A stretch of DNA of 64,000 bases, from the NCBI RefSeq assembly GCF_041262585.1, contig NZ_JBGCBZ010000015.1, positions 124,001 through 188,000 of the forward strand, written 5' to 3'. This document shows, piece after piece, positions 1-7,783 of this stretch (position 1 is the first letter of the stretch; every line of letters begins with the position of its first letter). A model generated the notes under the pieces. It did no database searches, was not told the origin of the DNA, and saw nothing but the letters and a program-made list of their open reading frames with translations. Position numbers and translations under genes: made by a program. The stretch is from JAOEGB01 sp041262585. Its GTDB lineage: Bacteria; Actinomycetota; Actinomycetes; Streptosporangiales; Streptosporangiaceae.

Positions 1-1298
1 GCCGCGTGCGCCGCCCGGGTCCAGGCCGCCGCCCCGGCGAAGTGCGCGTAGTACTGCACGGTGAACAGGGCCTGCCGGTGGGGGAAGGCGGTCGCGTCGG
101 GCCGCACGCGGCCCACGGCGCCGCCGAGCGCGTCGAGCAGCACGGAGTGCCGCCCACCGGCGGCCACCTGGGCCACCAGCGCCTTGATCCCGGCAGCGGA
201 CAGGGGTGTGTAGGCGATATGCGACTTGGCGCTGAACGAGTCGCGGACGAGTTGCCCGCTCGTGTTCTGGCCCGGCAGCGTGCCGGGCCGGTGGCACTGC
301 GCCACCGACAGCGACGAGCAGCCCGCCATCACCATCATGGCGTGGTCGTATGCCGACTGCTTCACATAGCGGCTCGACGGGCCGGTCCCGATCCGGTCCA
401 CCAGCTTCCGCAGCAGCGCCTCGCAGCCCGCCTTGCCGCCCACGTAGAGGCCGCCGACCATGACGTCGAGCGACGGGTCGTGGTTGAGGTGCAGGTTCGA
501 CCAGAGCGCGTCCGGCGCGAACGGCGCCCAGGCCTGCCACGCCTTCAGCACGGCGGCGGCCTTGGCCCACGGCCAGTGCAGGAAGAAGACGGTGACGTCT
601 CGGGTCGTGTGGGTGCGGAACGTGAACGAGGTCGCCACGCCGAAGTTGCCGCCGCCGCCCCCGCGAGAGGCCCAGTAGAGGTCCGGGTTGGCCGTGGCGG
701 ACGCGGTCAGCAGCCGCCCGTCGGCCGTCACGATCTGCGCCGACTCCAGGACGTCGCAGGTCAGGCCGTATTTCCTGGACACCACGCCGATGCCGCCGCC
801 GAGGGTCAGGCCGGCGACGCCCACCGTGGGGCACGACCCCGCGGGGATGCTGACGCCGTGCGCGGCCAGCTTCGAGTACACGTCGACCAGCCGCGCTCCC
901 GCGCCCACCGTGGCGTGGCCGCCCGAGTAGGAGACCCTGCTCATGGGCGACACGTCGATGACGAGACCCGGCCCGGTGGACCAGCCCGCGTAGCTGTGGC
1001 CGCCCGACCGGGAGGTCACCGGCACGCCGAACCTCCGCGCGAAGCTCACGCACTCCGCCACGTCCGCCGGGTTCTCGCAGTAGGCCACGGCGGCCGGCCG
1101 TACCGCGTCGTAGGCCGTGTTGAACAGGCGCCGGGCCTGGTCGTAGGACGCGTCGCCCGGACGGATGAGCCGCCCGTCGAGGCCACGGGCGAGCGCCGCC
1201 CAGTCTGGCGTGCGGGGGGCGGCCAGGGCGGCGCCCGTACCCGATACGACAACCGTCCCGGCCATGGCCGAAACGCGAAGGAAGCTTCGCCGATCCAT
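1..1298 (-). CDS. Tat-exported FAD-binding oxidoreductase, berberine-bridge type (3' end outside window)
   Basis: The reverse strand reads from an ATG at 1298, preceded by a GGAGAG ribosome site, to the left edge with no stop, so the C-terminus is missing. The N-terminus begins MDRRSFLR and has a hydrophobic stretch ending ALAA, a twin-arginine signal peptide, so the protein should be exported folded with its flavin. A PCMH-type FAD domain follows. The GGHSYAG motif carries His101 and the GSCPTVG motif carries Cys156. In this family (glucooligosaccharide oxidase, berberine bridge enzyme) these two residues hold FAD bicovalently. The substrate cannot be told from sequence; family members oxidise sugars, alcohols or alkaloid-like compounds and pass electrons to O2. 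It lies 73 bp downstream of the NuoF-like gene on the same strand but looks functionally separate. Confidence 0.85.
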   Translation of the reverse strand, partial: MDRRSFLRVSAMAGTVVVSGTGAALAAPRTPDWAALARGLDGRLIRPGDASYDQARRLFNTAYDAVRPAAVAYCENPADVAECVSFARRFGVPVTSRSGGHSYAGWSTGPGLVIDVSPMSRVSYSGGHATVGAGARLVDVYSKLAAHGVSIPAGSCPTVGVAGLTLGGGIGVVSRKYGLTCDVLESAQIVTADGRLLTASATANPDLYWASRGGGGGNFGVATSFTFRTHTTRDVTVFFLHWPWAKAAAVLKAWQAWAPFAPDALWSNLHLNHDPSLDVMVGGLYVGGKAGCEALLRKLVDRIGTGPSSRYVKQSAYDHAMMVMAGCSSLSVAQCHRPGTLPGQNTSGQLVRDSFSAKSHIAYTPLSAAGIKALVAQVAAGGRHSVLLDALGGAVGRVRPDATAFPHRQALFTVQYYAHFAGAAAWTRAAHA

Positions 1299-1371
1299 CG
1301 TGATCACTCTCCGAGGCATTGATCTACCTCGTGAGACGTGCCGCTATCCGGTCGGGTTGGTTACATTAAGG

Positions 1372-2829
1372 TCACTTCGCTCCGATCCGGAGGGCCAGCG
1401 CGGGGCACATCTCGACGGCCTTCTGCGCCTCGCCGCTCAGCCATGACGGGATGCCGCTGTCCATGAGCACCGGGTAGCCGTGGTGGTCGAGCTTGACCAG
1501 CTCGGGGACGAGGTGCGCGCACAGCCCGTGGCCCTGGCAGCGGGTCCAGTCGACGACCAGCCTGACCTCGGACTCGTCCGTCATCGGCAGCGGCAGCACC
1601 TCACGCACCGGCCGCCCGCAGGTCCCGTGGATCCGGTGCTCCTCCACGTCGTCGGCGAAGGCCTCGATCGCGGACAGCACGAACCTGGCCGTGCCGTCGG
1701 GATGGAAGCAGGCCCCCCTTCCCCGTACGGCCGTCGCGGCCCGCCGTACGAGATCGGAACCGCCGGGCGCGCCGTCGGCGAGCTCGGCCATCGCCCGCGC
1801 CAGGTCGGGCAGGCCCAACCGGCAGGGCCCGCACTGGCCGGCCGACTGCGCGGCGAGGTAGTTCGCCACGCGCACGGTCTCCCCGAGGGGGCAGGTCTCG
1901 CCGCCGAGCGCGACCACGATGCCCGCGCCCAGCTCGCCTCCGGCGTCGGACGCGCCCCGCCGGGACACGATCGCCCCGTACGCGTCGGCGGCCGACAGCC
2001 ACTTCCCGTGGTAGCCGCCGAGCAGCACGCCGTCGCCGACGGTGGCCTCGCACAGGTCCAGCACGGCCGCCAGCGGAATCCCGGGAGTCACCTCGACGAC
2101 GGCCGGGAAGACGACCGAGCCGCCGACGGTCAGGAGTATCGTCCCCGGCTCCTGTACGGTTCCCACCGACGCGTACTCCTGGGGGCCGAGCTCCGCGAGG
2201 ACCGCGAGCTGGGCGAAGGTCTCGGTGTTGGACAGGAGCGTCGGCCGGCCGTACACGCCGCTGTCGCTCGACCTCGTCTTGCGGCCGGGCGGCATGCCGG
2301 CCTCGCCGTTCACGGCCCGGACCAGGGCGCCGCCCTCGCCGGAGATGAACCGCTCCTGGATGCCGACCACCCGGACGCATCCGCCGAGGCCGCGCTCCAC
2401 GACGGCGGCGGTCACCGAGCTCTCCGCGAGCTCTCCGGCGGCGACGGCGACGACCACCTCCCTGGCGTTGAGCGCGCTCGCCGCGAGCAGGGCGCCCTCC
2501 AGGACGAGATGCGGGGCCCGGGTGAGCAGCATCTTGTCCTTCATGCTGGCCGGCTCTCCCTCGGCGGCGTTCACGAGGACGACCGTCTCGGAGTCGCGGG
2601 CGCGGGCGGCCACGGCGCGCAGCTTCCGCGCGAAGGGGAAGGCCGCGCCGCCGCGGCCGCGCAGGTCCACCTCCTCGGCCATGGAGATGAGCGAGTCGAC
2701 CGTCTCGCCGGAGAGCTGGTCGTGGACGGTGTAGTGGGTGTTCAGATCGAGCCTGCGGTGCTCGCCGAGCCCGGCGGTGAGCCGTGCCGGGCCGAGCTGC
2801 CTGACCTGGGAGACGCGATAGGGAATCAC
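1372..2829 (-). CDS. NuoF-like flavin/iron-sulfur oxidoreductase with C-terminal 3Fe-4S ferredoxin
   Basis: This is a 485-residue soluble protein. Residues about 45-330 resemble the FMN/NADH-binding and SLBB parts of NADH-quinone oxidoreductase subunit F (GRGGAAFPFARKL, NAAEGEPAS, LLGGYHGKW). An iron-sulfur segment follows (SAGQCGPCR, then GACFHPDG), and the last 65 residues are a ferredoxin with CQGHGLC and a later CP, the pattern of 3Fe-4S ferredoxins. The first cysteine of the usual NuoF CxxCxxC is alanine here. The start is a GTG whose last bases form GTGA with the stop of the upstream membrane heme gene, so the two are translationally coupled. No other complex I genes are near. It probably passes electrons from NAD(P)H through FMN and clusters to the partner's heme; this is inferred from context. 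Confidence 0.85.
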   Translation of the reverse strand: MIPYRVSQVRQLGPARLTAGLGEHRRLDLNTHYTVHDQLSGETVDSLISMAEEVDLRGRGGAAFPFARKLRAVAARARDSETVVLVNAAEGEPASMKDKMLLTRAPHLVLEGALLAASALNAREVVVAVAAGELAESSVTAAVVERGLGGCVRVVGIQERFISGEGGALVRAVNGEAGMPPGRKTRSSDSGVYGRPTLLSNTETFAQLAVLAELGPQEYASVGTVQEPGTILLTVGGSVVFPAVVEVTPGIPLAAVLDLCEATVGDGVLLGGYHGKWLSAADAYGAIVSRRGASDAGGELGAGIVVALGGETCPLGETVRVANYLAAQSAGQCGPCRLGLPDLARAMAELADGAPGGSDLVRRAATAVRGRGACFHPDGTARFVLSAIEAFADDVEEHRIHGTCGRPVREVLPLPMTDESEVRLVVDWTRCQGHGLCAHLVPELVKLDHHGYPVLMDSGIPSWLSGEAQKAVEMCPALALRIGAK

Positions 2830-3758
2830 ACGATCCTCCGTAGCCTGGTGTCCTGCGGCTTGTGTGCCGGCTTGCGTGCCGGCTTGTGTGCGCTGCCGAT
2901 CGGGACGGCGTCCGTTCCGGTGCGGCCGAGGAGGCCGACGGGCTGTGCCACCGGCTCCGACGCCGGCTGGGGTGTCGTTCGCGGCGCCGTCCGGGGTCTG
3001 AGCCGCGCCACCTGTCCGTGGGAACGCGAGAGCGTGGGCAGCGTCCGCGCGCGCCGGGCGTCGCGCTCCTCCGCCGGGGCCACGGCGGCGGCCGGCCGGG
3101 CGGCGGCCACGACCCGGAGCAGCAGGGCCGAGCCGACCGCCACCAGGCAGACGACGTAGCTCCAGCTCACCCAGGCGGCGGGGGTCCGGCCGCTCACGAG
3201 GCCGTGGAGGACGGACAGCGGCCAGGCGAGGTAGGCGAGATCGTGCAGGATCCGCCAGGTCCACGGCCGCTCCGCCTGGGCGAACCGGCCGCGCATCACC
3301 CCGGTGGCGACGACCACGATCATCAGGTCGGACGCCAGGGCGCCCATCCCCACGTACACCGAGGTCGTGGGGACGACCGAGCCGTAGGCCGGGACGAGCC
3401 CCGTCGCGATCTTCATCCCGATGTGGGTGACGAGGAAGCCGACGCCGATCAGCGCCGCGGCCCGGTGGACGAGCTGGGCGCGGACCCGGTGCGGGATCGG
3501 CAGGACGATGCGGTCGGTGGCGGCCAGCCCGAGCGCCACCGTGGTCGTGAGGGCGAGGAGGGAGAAGACGCCCGCGTAGAAGGTGAGAAAGGCCTGCGCC
3601 TCGGCCAGGAACCGCGCGCCGGCGCCGCTGCGGGCGGCGAGCAGCGCTCCGCTGATGACCAGCGTGACGACGGCGCCGAGGCCGATGCGCACGCCGCGGC
3701 TGTTCAGATCGAGGCCGGCGTCTGGCCGGGTGTGCCGTGGAGCCCGTCGGTGTGGCAC
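2826..3758 (-). CDS. Ferric reductase-like transmembrane heme protein
   Basis: A 310-residue membrane protein with about six hydrophobic segments between residues 25 and 215, followed by a proline/arginine-rich cytoplasmic tail. Histidines lie inside or next to membrane helices (VHRAA, VTHIGMK, ILHDLAY, VLHGLV). This is the arrangement expected for b-type heme ligation in ferric-reductase-like (FRD/cytochrome b561-like) domains. The GTG start at 3758 has a GGAGG site five bases upstream. The gene overlaps the NuoF-like gene by four bases, so the pair looks like a two-component transmembrane electron-transfer module. The final acceptor (Fe3+, O2, a periplasmic protein) is unknown. Confidence 0.8.
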   Translation of the reverse strand: MPHRRAPRHTRPDAGLDLNSRGVRIGLGAVVTLVISGALLAARSGAGARFLAEAQAFLTFYAGVFSLLALTTTVALGLAATDRIVLPIPHRVRAQLVHRAAALIGVGFLVTHIGMKIATGLVPAYGSVVPTTSVYVGMGALASDLMIVVVATGVMRGRFAQAERPWTWRILHDLAYLAWPLSVLHGLVSGRTPAAWVSWSYVVCLVAVGSALLLRVVAAARPAAAVAPAEERDARRARTLPTLSRSHGQVARLRPRTAPRTTPQPASEPVAQPVGLLGRTGTDAVPIGSAHKPARKPAHKPQDTRLRRIV

Positions 3759-4010
3759 TGATTCCTCCGTCGGATGAACCTGTGAAATTGCTGTGCCGGG
3801 GTGGCCTCAGGCGAGTGGTTTTGAGATCGCCGTGCTGGGGCTGACTCGTCTCCTGAGACCTTTGGTGAGGGTGCGGGCTCGGGACCGGAACTGGAACTGG
3901 TACTGGAACTGGGTGCCGCTCCCCGTCCTCGGATGGCGGTCCTCAGGCGGGGGTGGACTGCGTAGGACCGGACGGAGAACGGCACGTCCTGGTGGTGTCC
4001 GGACGCGCGG
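3759..4010. other. Intergenic region with short GGAACT-type repeat
   Basis: The 252 bp between the DUF1996 stop and the heme-protein start hold no convincing gene. They include the heme gene's ribosome site at the right-hand side of the start and, at about 3881-3912, a simple repeat of GGAACTGG/TACTGG units. Several short open frames cross it but have repeat-driven composition and no recognisable domain. Confidence 0.5.
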
Positions 4011-5249
4011 TCAGCAGCGGCGGCCGCGGTTGATGCAGCTCACGACGGACGCCATGAGCCGGTCCGGCATCACGTTCTCGAAGTCGGCGTGGTCGGTGAC
4101 CGGGTTGTGCTGCTGCTCCGGGAAGCTGTCCACCGCGAACGACGGACCCCGGGCCACCGAGTAGGCGAGCGTCATGCGCAGTTGTGGGATCGCCCGGGTT
4201 CCCGCGGGGCAGGCGCCGTTCGCGCCCGGGAACAGGACGTGCGTTCTGTGGTTGGCGCTGTCGGTGTTCTGGCCGTCCCAGCAGCTCGGGAAGTCCAGGA
4301 TCCGCAGCACCAGGCTGCCTCTCGGGCAGAGGGGATATTTCGCGGTGACCCGGTTGGTGAAGCCCGTGCAACTCCACTGCGCGCGGGCGTTCGCGCCGCC
4401 GTTGGTCGCCGCCTTGGCGTCCCCGGTGATCAGGCGGAGGAACCTGGGCATCGCGACGACCCTGCTGAACCGGTTGCCCCGGAACTGCAGCGACACGAAC
4501 CTCGCCCGGAGGATCTGCCCGACGTTCCCGTCCGCCGCGCCGCCCGGCTCGTCCGAGTGGGCGGCCCGGAAGGCGGCCCCCGCGGCCTCGTCCTGCGAGG
4601 CCGCGTCGTTTCGAGCGGTGTCGTCCTGAGAGCCGGTGTCGTTCTGAGAGCCGGTGCCGGTCGAGAGCCCGTCCTCTGGGGAGGCCGGGTCGCGCCGCGA
4701 GGCGGTAGCCGTACCCGACGGCGTGGCCGTGGGGCTTCGCGTGGCCGTGGGAGACACCGTGGGAGACACCGGGGGTGACGCGCTGGGGGAGGCCGTGGGT
4801 GATGGGCTGGGCTGTGTTTTTGGGCCCGTACGGCTCCGCAGGACCGGCCAGAAGTAGGCCGACCTGTCGCCGAACCGGCACGTGGTGCCGCCGGCGGCCA
4901 GGCTCTGGTCGGTGGAGAACCCGTTGGTGGTCAGGTTGCCGACGTAGTCGTGGACGTGGTGGGCGCCGTTGGACACGCCGGGGGCGACGATGTGGTTGTC
5001 GGAGTTGCGGTGACCGTTCTCGTTCCGGCCGCAGAGGGAGGTGAACGAGCCACGCCCCGCCCGGACGCCCGTGTTGCCGGGAGCCGCCCGGGTGATGTCG
5101 ATGAAGTCCTCCAGGGCGGGGCCGACGTCCTCGCATTCGGCGCCCTGGACGGCGGGGTCGCAGTGGTCGGCCACGGCGGGCCGGGTCACCCCCACGAGCG
5201 AGCCGCCCAGCAGCACGCCGGCCATGGCGAGCATCAACCGTTTTCGCAT
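4011..5249 (-). CDS. Secreted DUF1996 domain protein
   Basis: The 412-residue product starts at an ATG preceded by TTGGAGGAACC. An N-terminal signal peptide (MRKRLMLAMAGVLLGG, cleavage near PAVA-D) sends it outside the cell. DUF1996 sequence appears on both sides of a low-complexity insert: the N-terminal part has HxxD/DNH patterns (SDNHIVAPG, HHVHDYVGN) and the C-terminal part has FPSCWDGQNTDSANHRTHV. The insert, about residues 150-235, is rich in SPT repeats and acidic TGSQND-type repeats. DUF1996 proteins occur in fungi and actinomycetes and have no established activity; conserved His/Asp residues suggest metal or glycan binding, which is inference. It is followed downstream by the heme gene after 250 bp. 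Confidence 0.85.
   Translation of the reverse strand: MRKRLMLAMAGVLLGGSLVGVTRPAVADHCDPAVQGAECEDVGPALEDFIDITRAAPGNTGVRAGRGSFTSLCGRNENGHRNSDNHIVAPGVSNGAHHVHDYVGNLTTNGFSTDQSLAAGGTTCRFGDRSAYFWPVLRSRTGPKTQPSPSPTASPSASPPVSPTVSPTATRSPTATPSGTATASRRDPASPEDGLSTGTGSQNDTGSQDDTARNDAASQDEAAGAAFRAAHSDEPGGAADGNVGQILRARFVSLQFRGNRFSRVVAMPRFLRLITGDAKAATNGGANARAQWSCTGFTNRVTAKYPLCPRGSLVLRILDFPSCWDGQNTDSANHRTHVLFPGANGACPAGTRAIPQLRMTLAYSVARGPSFAVDSFPEQQHNPVTDHADFENVMPDRLMASVVSCINRGRRC
4618..4653. repeat. Two in-frame copies of an 18-bp repeat in the DUF1996 gene
   Basis: Two adjacent 18-bp units beginning gtgtcgt and ending gagagccg differ at one base and encode a TGSQ(N/D)D-type hexapeptide twice on the minus strand. 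A further 12-bp unit (gtgggagacacc) is repeated at about 4747-4770, in the SPT stretch. They explain part of the length of the linker. Confidence 0.7.
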
Positions 5250-5317
5250 GGTTCCTCCAAGAGCATGGTTCCTCCAGAAGCCGGTTCTTTCAGGAACCGG
5301 TTCCTTCGGAGACCGGG
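5250..5317 (-). promoter_or_regulatory. Duplicated ribosome-site/ATG leader and short hairpin upstream of the DUF1996 gene
   Basis: Reading the minus strand, TTGGAGGAACCATG at the true start is preceded 17 bases earlier by another TGGAGGAACCATG. The earlier ATG (at 5266) is out of frame and opens a 10-codon reading frame ending in TGA just inside the DUF1996 gene. A small inverted repeat, ccggttc / gaaccgg (5281-5300), precedes it. The upstream ATG could act as a leader peptide start or simply be a duplicated sequence. Confidence 0.4.
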
Positions 5318-5920
5318 CTAGACCGATGGGGTGGGAAGCGTGGAGTAGTCCACGAGGCCCGTGCTTTCGAGCAGGGACATGTGCTTCATCACCACGTTCA
5401 CGGCGCGGGTGGCGAAGGCCCTGATCAGCTCGTTGCGAGTGCCGGCGCGAACCGCGGAGACCACGGTGAAGACCTTGCCGTGGGCGCCGCGGAGCCGGTC
5501 GGCGAAGATCCGGTCGAAGTCGGCTCCCCGGCTGGCCGACATCTCGTCCAGCCAGTGCCGCTGGTCCGGGTTGGGCTGGTCGGGCAGGGGGACGCCCAGC
5601 TTGGCGGCGAGCTCCCGCACCTCGGCGTCGAGCTTGGTGTGGTCGGTCACCAGATGCATGCCGACGTCCTTCACCTTCTCGCTGGCCGCGCGGTCCTGGG
5701 CCCACCGCCCTGCGGGGATCTCCCAGAGCCCCGCCCACCGGACCCGGACCAGCAGGTCCCGGTCGGCCGGGCTGAGCGGGCCCCACCGCGTCTGCTGGAT
5801 CGCCTGTGTCTGGGTCCAGCCCGCCTGGGCCTCCCCTCGGGGGACGACCACGATGACCGCGACGGCCGCCGCGAGCAGGAAGACGCCGAACACCAGGAGT
5901 TCGCCGAACCGGAACCGCAT
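5318..5920 (-). CDS. DUF4142 domain protein, membrane-anchored or secreted
   Basis: 200 residues. The start is an ATG with AAAGGAGG seven bases upstream. Residues 8-28 form one hydrophobic segment, either an uncleaved signal anchor or a signal peptide. The rest is a helical DUF4142 region, with LSPADRDLLVRVR near residue 49 and HLVTDHTKLDAEV near residue 88, and an HxxD-type pattern typical of this ferritin-like family. Function is unknown; family members are often annotated as outer-surface or stress-linked proteins. It is divergent from the ECF sigma gene, sharing a 123-bp promoter region, so co-regulation is possible but unproven. Confidence 0.75.
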   Translation of the reverse strand: MRFRFGELLVFGVFLLAAAVAVIVVVPRGEAQAGWTQTQAIQQTRWGPLSPADRDLLVRVRWAGLWEIPAGRWAQDRAASEKVKDVGMHLVTDHTKLDAEVRELAAKLGVPLPDQPNPDQRHWLDEMSASRGADFDRIFADRLRGAHGKVFTVVSAVRAGTRNELIRAFATRAVNVVMKHMSLLESTGLVDYSTLPTPSV

Positions 5921-6043
5921 CGTGCCTCCTTTCGTGACCTTCGGTCGGAGGTACGCGGCGGTATCGGAGGCGGTTCAGGAAATAGTTAGAAATGACTGGA
6001 GTTACGGGAGTGCTGTACGTGACAGTAACGCCGGTGCAAATAT

Positions 6044-6610
6044 GTGGCCGTGCGTCGACAACTCGACAGCCGGTTCGTGCGTCTGGACTCCAACGACGAC
6101 CCTGATCGGGATGATCGTCTGATCAGGGAGCTGTACCGCGAGTTCGGTGGTCCGCTGCTGCGTCACGTGCGAAAGACGACCGGCAACGACCTGCAATGGG
6201 CTGAGGACGTCGTCCAGGAGACGCTCGTCCGTGCCTGGCGGAACTCGGCGAAGCTGACGTGGGAACCCGGCCTCCTGTGGGCCTGGCTCCTCACCGTGGC
6301 CCGCCGCATCGTGATCGACGGGCGCCGCAGGCGTGGCGTCCGCCCAAGGGAGGTGGAAGCTCCCGACGACGACAGCCTCGCCGTTCCGGATGGGTCCGAC
6401 CGCACGCTGGCGGCCATCGTGGTCGCTGACGCGCTCCGCGGTCTGTCGGCCCAGCACCGGGAAGTTATCGAAGAGACATACTTACGGGACCGTACGGTAA
6501 GCGAAGCCGCCGAGGTTCTGGGAATCCCAGCGGGTACCGTGAAGTCGAGACTCTTCTATGCCCTGCGCGCGCTACGCACGGCCCTGAAAGAGAGGGGGGT
6601 GGCCAGCTGA
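6044..6610 (+). CDS. ECF-family RNA polymerase sigma factor
   Basis: A 188-residue sigma-70 family factor with only regions 2 and 4. Region 2 spans about residues 28-95 (LYREFGGPLLRHVRKTT, DLQWAEDVVQETLVRAWRN, LLTVARRIVIDGRRRR). Region 4 covers about 130-182 (LSAQHREVIEETYLRDRTVSEAAEVLGIPAGTVKSR), with a typical helix-turn-helix. The start is uncertain; GTG at 6044 or 6050 both fit and no clear ribosome site is present. Its stop overlaps the next gene's ATG by one base (TGATG), the usual layout for a sigma factor and its anti-sigma factor. Which signal it senses is not visible. Confidence 0.9.
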   Translation: MAVRRQLDSRFVRLDSNDDPDRDDRLIRELYREFGGPLLRHVRKTTGNDLQWAEDVVQETLVRAWRNSAKLTWEPGLLWAWLLTVARRIVIDGRRRRGVRPREVEAPDDDSLAVPDGSDRTLAAIVVADALRGLSAQHREVIEETYLRDRTVSEAAEVLGIPAGTVKSRLFYALRALRTALKERGVAS

Positions 6611-6822
6611 TGTCCGCGTCGTCGCCTCACTTCGATGTGGCCGCCTATGCCCTTGGAGTGCTCGACGACGACGAGTCCGAAGCGTTCGAGCTGCACCTCG
6701 ACGAATGCGCGCAGTGCCGGGCGGAGTTGCTGGAGAGCCAGGACCTGCCCGGCATGCTCGACGACCTCAAGTTCGCCCCTCTCGAGTCCGACTCCGTGTC
6801 CCCCGAGCGGACCCGCCCCTGA
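6610..6822 (+). CDS. Small zinc-finger anti-sigma factor
   Basis: A 70-residue acidic protein that starts on the base where the sigma gene stops. It has the helical N-terminus and HLDECAQC motif (H-x3-C-x2-C) of zinc-binding anti-sigma domains. It ends about 25 residues after the motif. Many relatives continue into a membrane segment and an extracellular sensor domain, which this one lacks, so it should be a cytoplasmic regulator like the soluble RsrA type. I see no frameshifted continuation downstream. Its expected partner is the adjacent ECF sigma factor. Confidence 0.8.
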   Translation: MSASSPHFDVAAYALGVLDDDESEAFELHLDECAQCRAELLESQDLPGMLDDLKFAPLESDSVSPERTRP

Positions 6823-6829
6823 CACGCGC

Positions 6830-6864
6830 GTCAAGTTGACGTTTGTGCCGTTTTGGGGTGATAT
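6830..6864 (+). promoter_or_regulatory. Sigma-70-type promoter with overlapping palindrome upstream of kynA
   Basis: TTGACG (6836-6841), a 17-base spacer and TGATAT (6859-6864) make a good vegetative promoter 65 bp before the kynA ATG. The -35 box lies inside the perfect palindrome GTCAAGTTGAC (6830-6840), an attractive operator for a repressor of tryptophan catabolism. The operator role is inferred. Confidence 0.55.
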
Positions 6865-6929
6865 CGGGTGCGGTGGCGCTGAAATTCCGGTTCGATGGAG
6901 AGCCTGCTGCGCTGCCGGAGGAGTGAGGC

Positions 6930-7751
6930 ATGGCTGCGACGCCGGAACGGCGACCCCGGAAGGGGGATGCGCTGCCACCTCCCCGTCTTTTCGGTGAGGA
7001 GGGCGCCCGCCTCTCCTACGGTGAATACCTGCGCCTGACGGAGCTTCTCGATCAGCAGGCCCCGCAGTCGGGCGCCAGCGACGAGCTGCTCTTCATCACC
7101 ATCCACCAGGTCTACGAGCTGTGGTTCAAGCTGCTCCTGCACGAGCTGGAGCAGGCGAGGGACGCCATGATGGAGGGCGCCCTGTGGCGGGCCAGGCAGC
7201 TGTTCCGGCGGGTCCACGCCGTGGAGCGGGTTCTGGTCGAGCAGGTCCAGGTTCTGGAGACCATGACGCCGCAGGACTTCCTGGAGTTCCGGTCGGTCCT
7301 CGCCCCGGCGAGCGGGTTCCAGTCGGTCCAGTTCCGGGAGCTGGAGTTCCTCTCCGGCGCGAAGGACCCGTCATATCTGGAGCGGCTCAGGGACGCCAGT
7401 GACGGGGAACTCGCCAGGCTGAGACGGCGGCTGGCGGAACCCACTTTGTGGGATGCTTACCTCACCGCTCTCTCCCAGCGTGGCCTGGCCGTCTCCGACG
7501 AGGAGATCATGGACTCCCTGCTGGTTGTGGCAAGGAATCGTGGATCGCACGACGATCTGTGGGAACTGGCCGAGGGTCTCGTGACCCACGACGAGACGAC
7601 CGCGCTCTGGCGGATGCGGCACGTTCAGATGGTCGAGCGCCAGATCGGCACGAAATCTGGTACCGGCGGCTCGTCCGGGGCACCGTACCTGCGGGGACGG
7701 ACACGGATGCATTTCTTTCCCCTGCTATGGGAACTACGGGCCTGGCTGTGA
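6930..7751 (+). CDS. kynA: Tryptophan 2,3-dioxygenase
   Basis: 273 residues, the usual bacterial length. This heme enzyme opens the indole ring of L-tryptophan to N-formylkynurenine, the first step of the kynurenine pathway. Family signatures are intact: FITIHQVYELWFK with the substrate-contacting His59, GFQSVQFRELE, and HVQMVERQIGTKSGTGGSSG with His231 as the proximal heme ligand. The ATG has GGAGGAG close upstream. Kynureninase and formamidase are not in the window, so the pathway is completed elsewhere or the product is used in another way. The glutamate dehydrogenase gene follows immediately, suggesting a shared amino-acid-catabolic transcript. Confidence 0.95.
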   Translation: MAATPERRPRKGDALPPPRLFGEEGARLSYGEYLRLTELLDQQAPQSGASDELLFITIHQVYELWFKLLLHELEQARDAMMEGALWRARQLFRRVHAVERVLVEQVQVLETMTPQDFLEFRSVLAPASGFQSVQFRELEFLSGAKDPSYLERLRDASDGELARLRRRLAEPTLWDAYLTALSQRGLAVSDEEIMDSLLVVARNRGSHDDLWELAEGLVTHDETTALWRMRHVQMVERQIGTKSGTGGSSGAPYLRGRTRMHFFPLLWELRAWL

Positions 7752-7783
7752 ATCAAGAGGCTCACAAGGGAGTGAGTAGCGAC

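Noticed and set aside
1372..3264. 630-residue version of the NuoF-like protein
   Set aside because: The first 145 codons run antiparallel to nothing but overlap the upstream heme-protein gene in another frame and have no homology; GTG 2829 with the GTGA overlap is the natural start.
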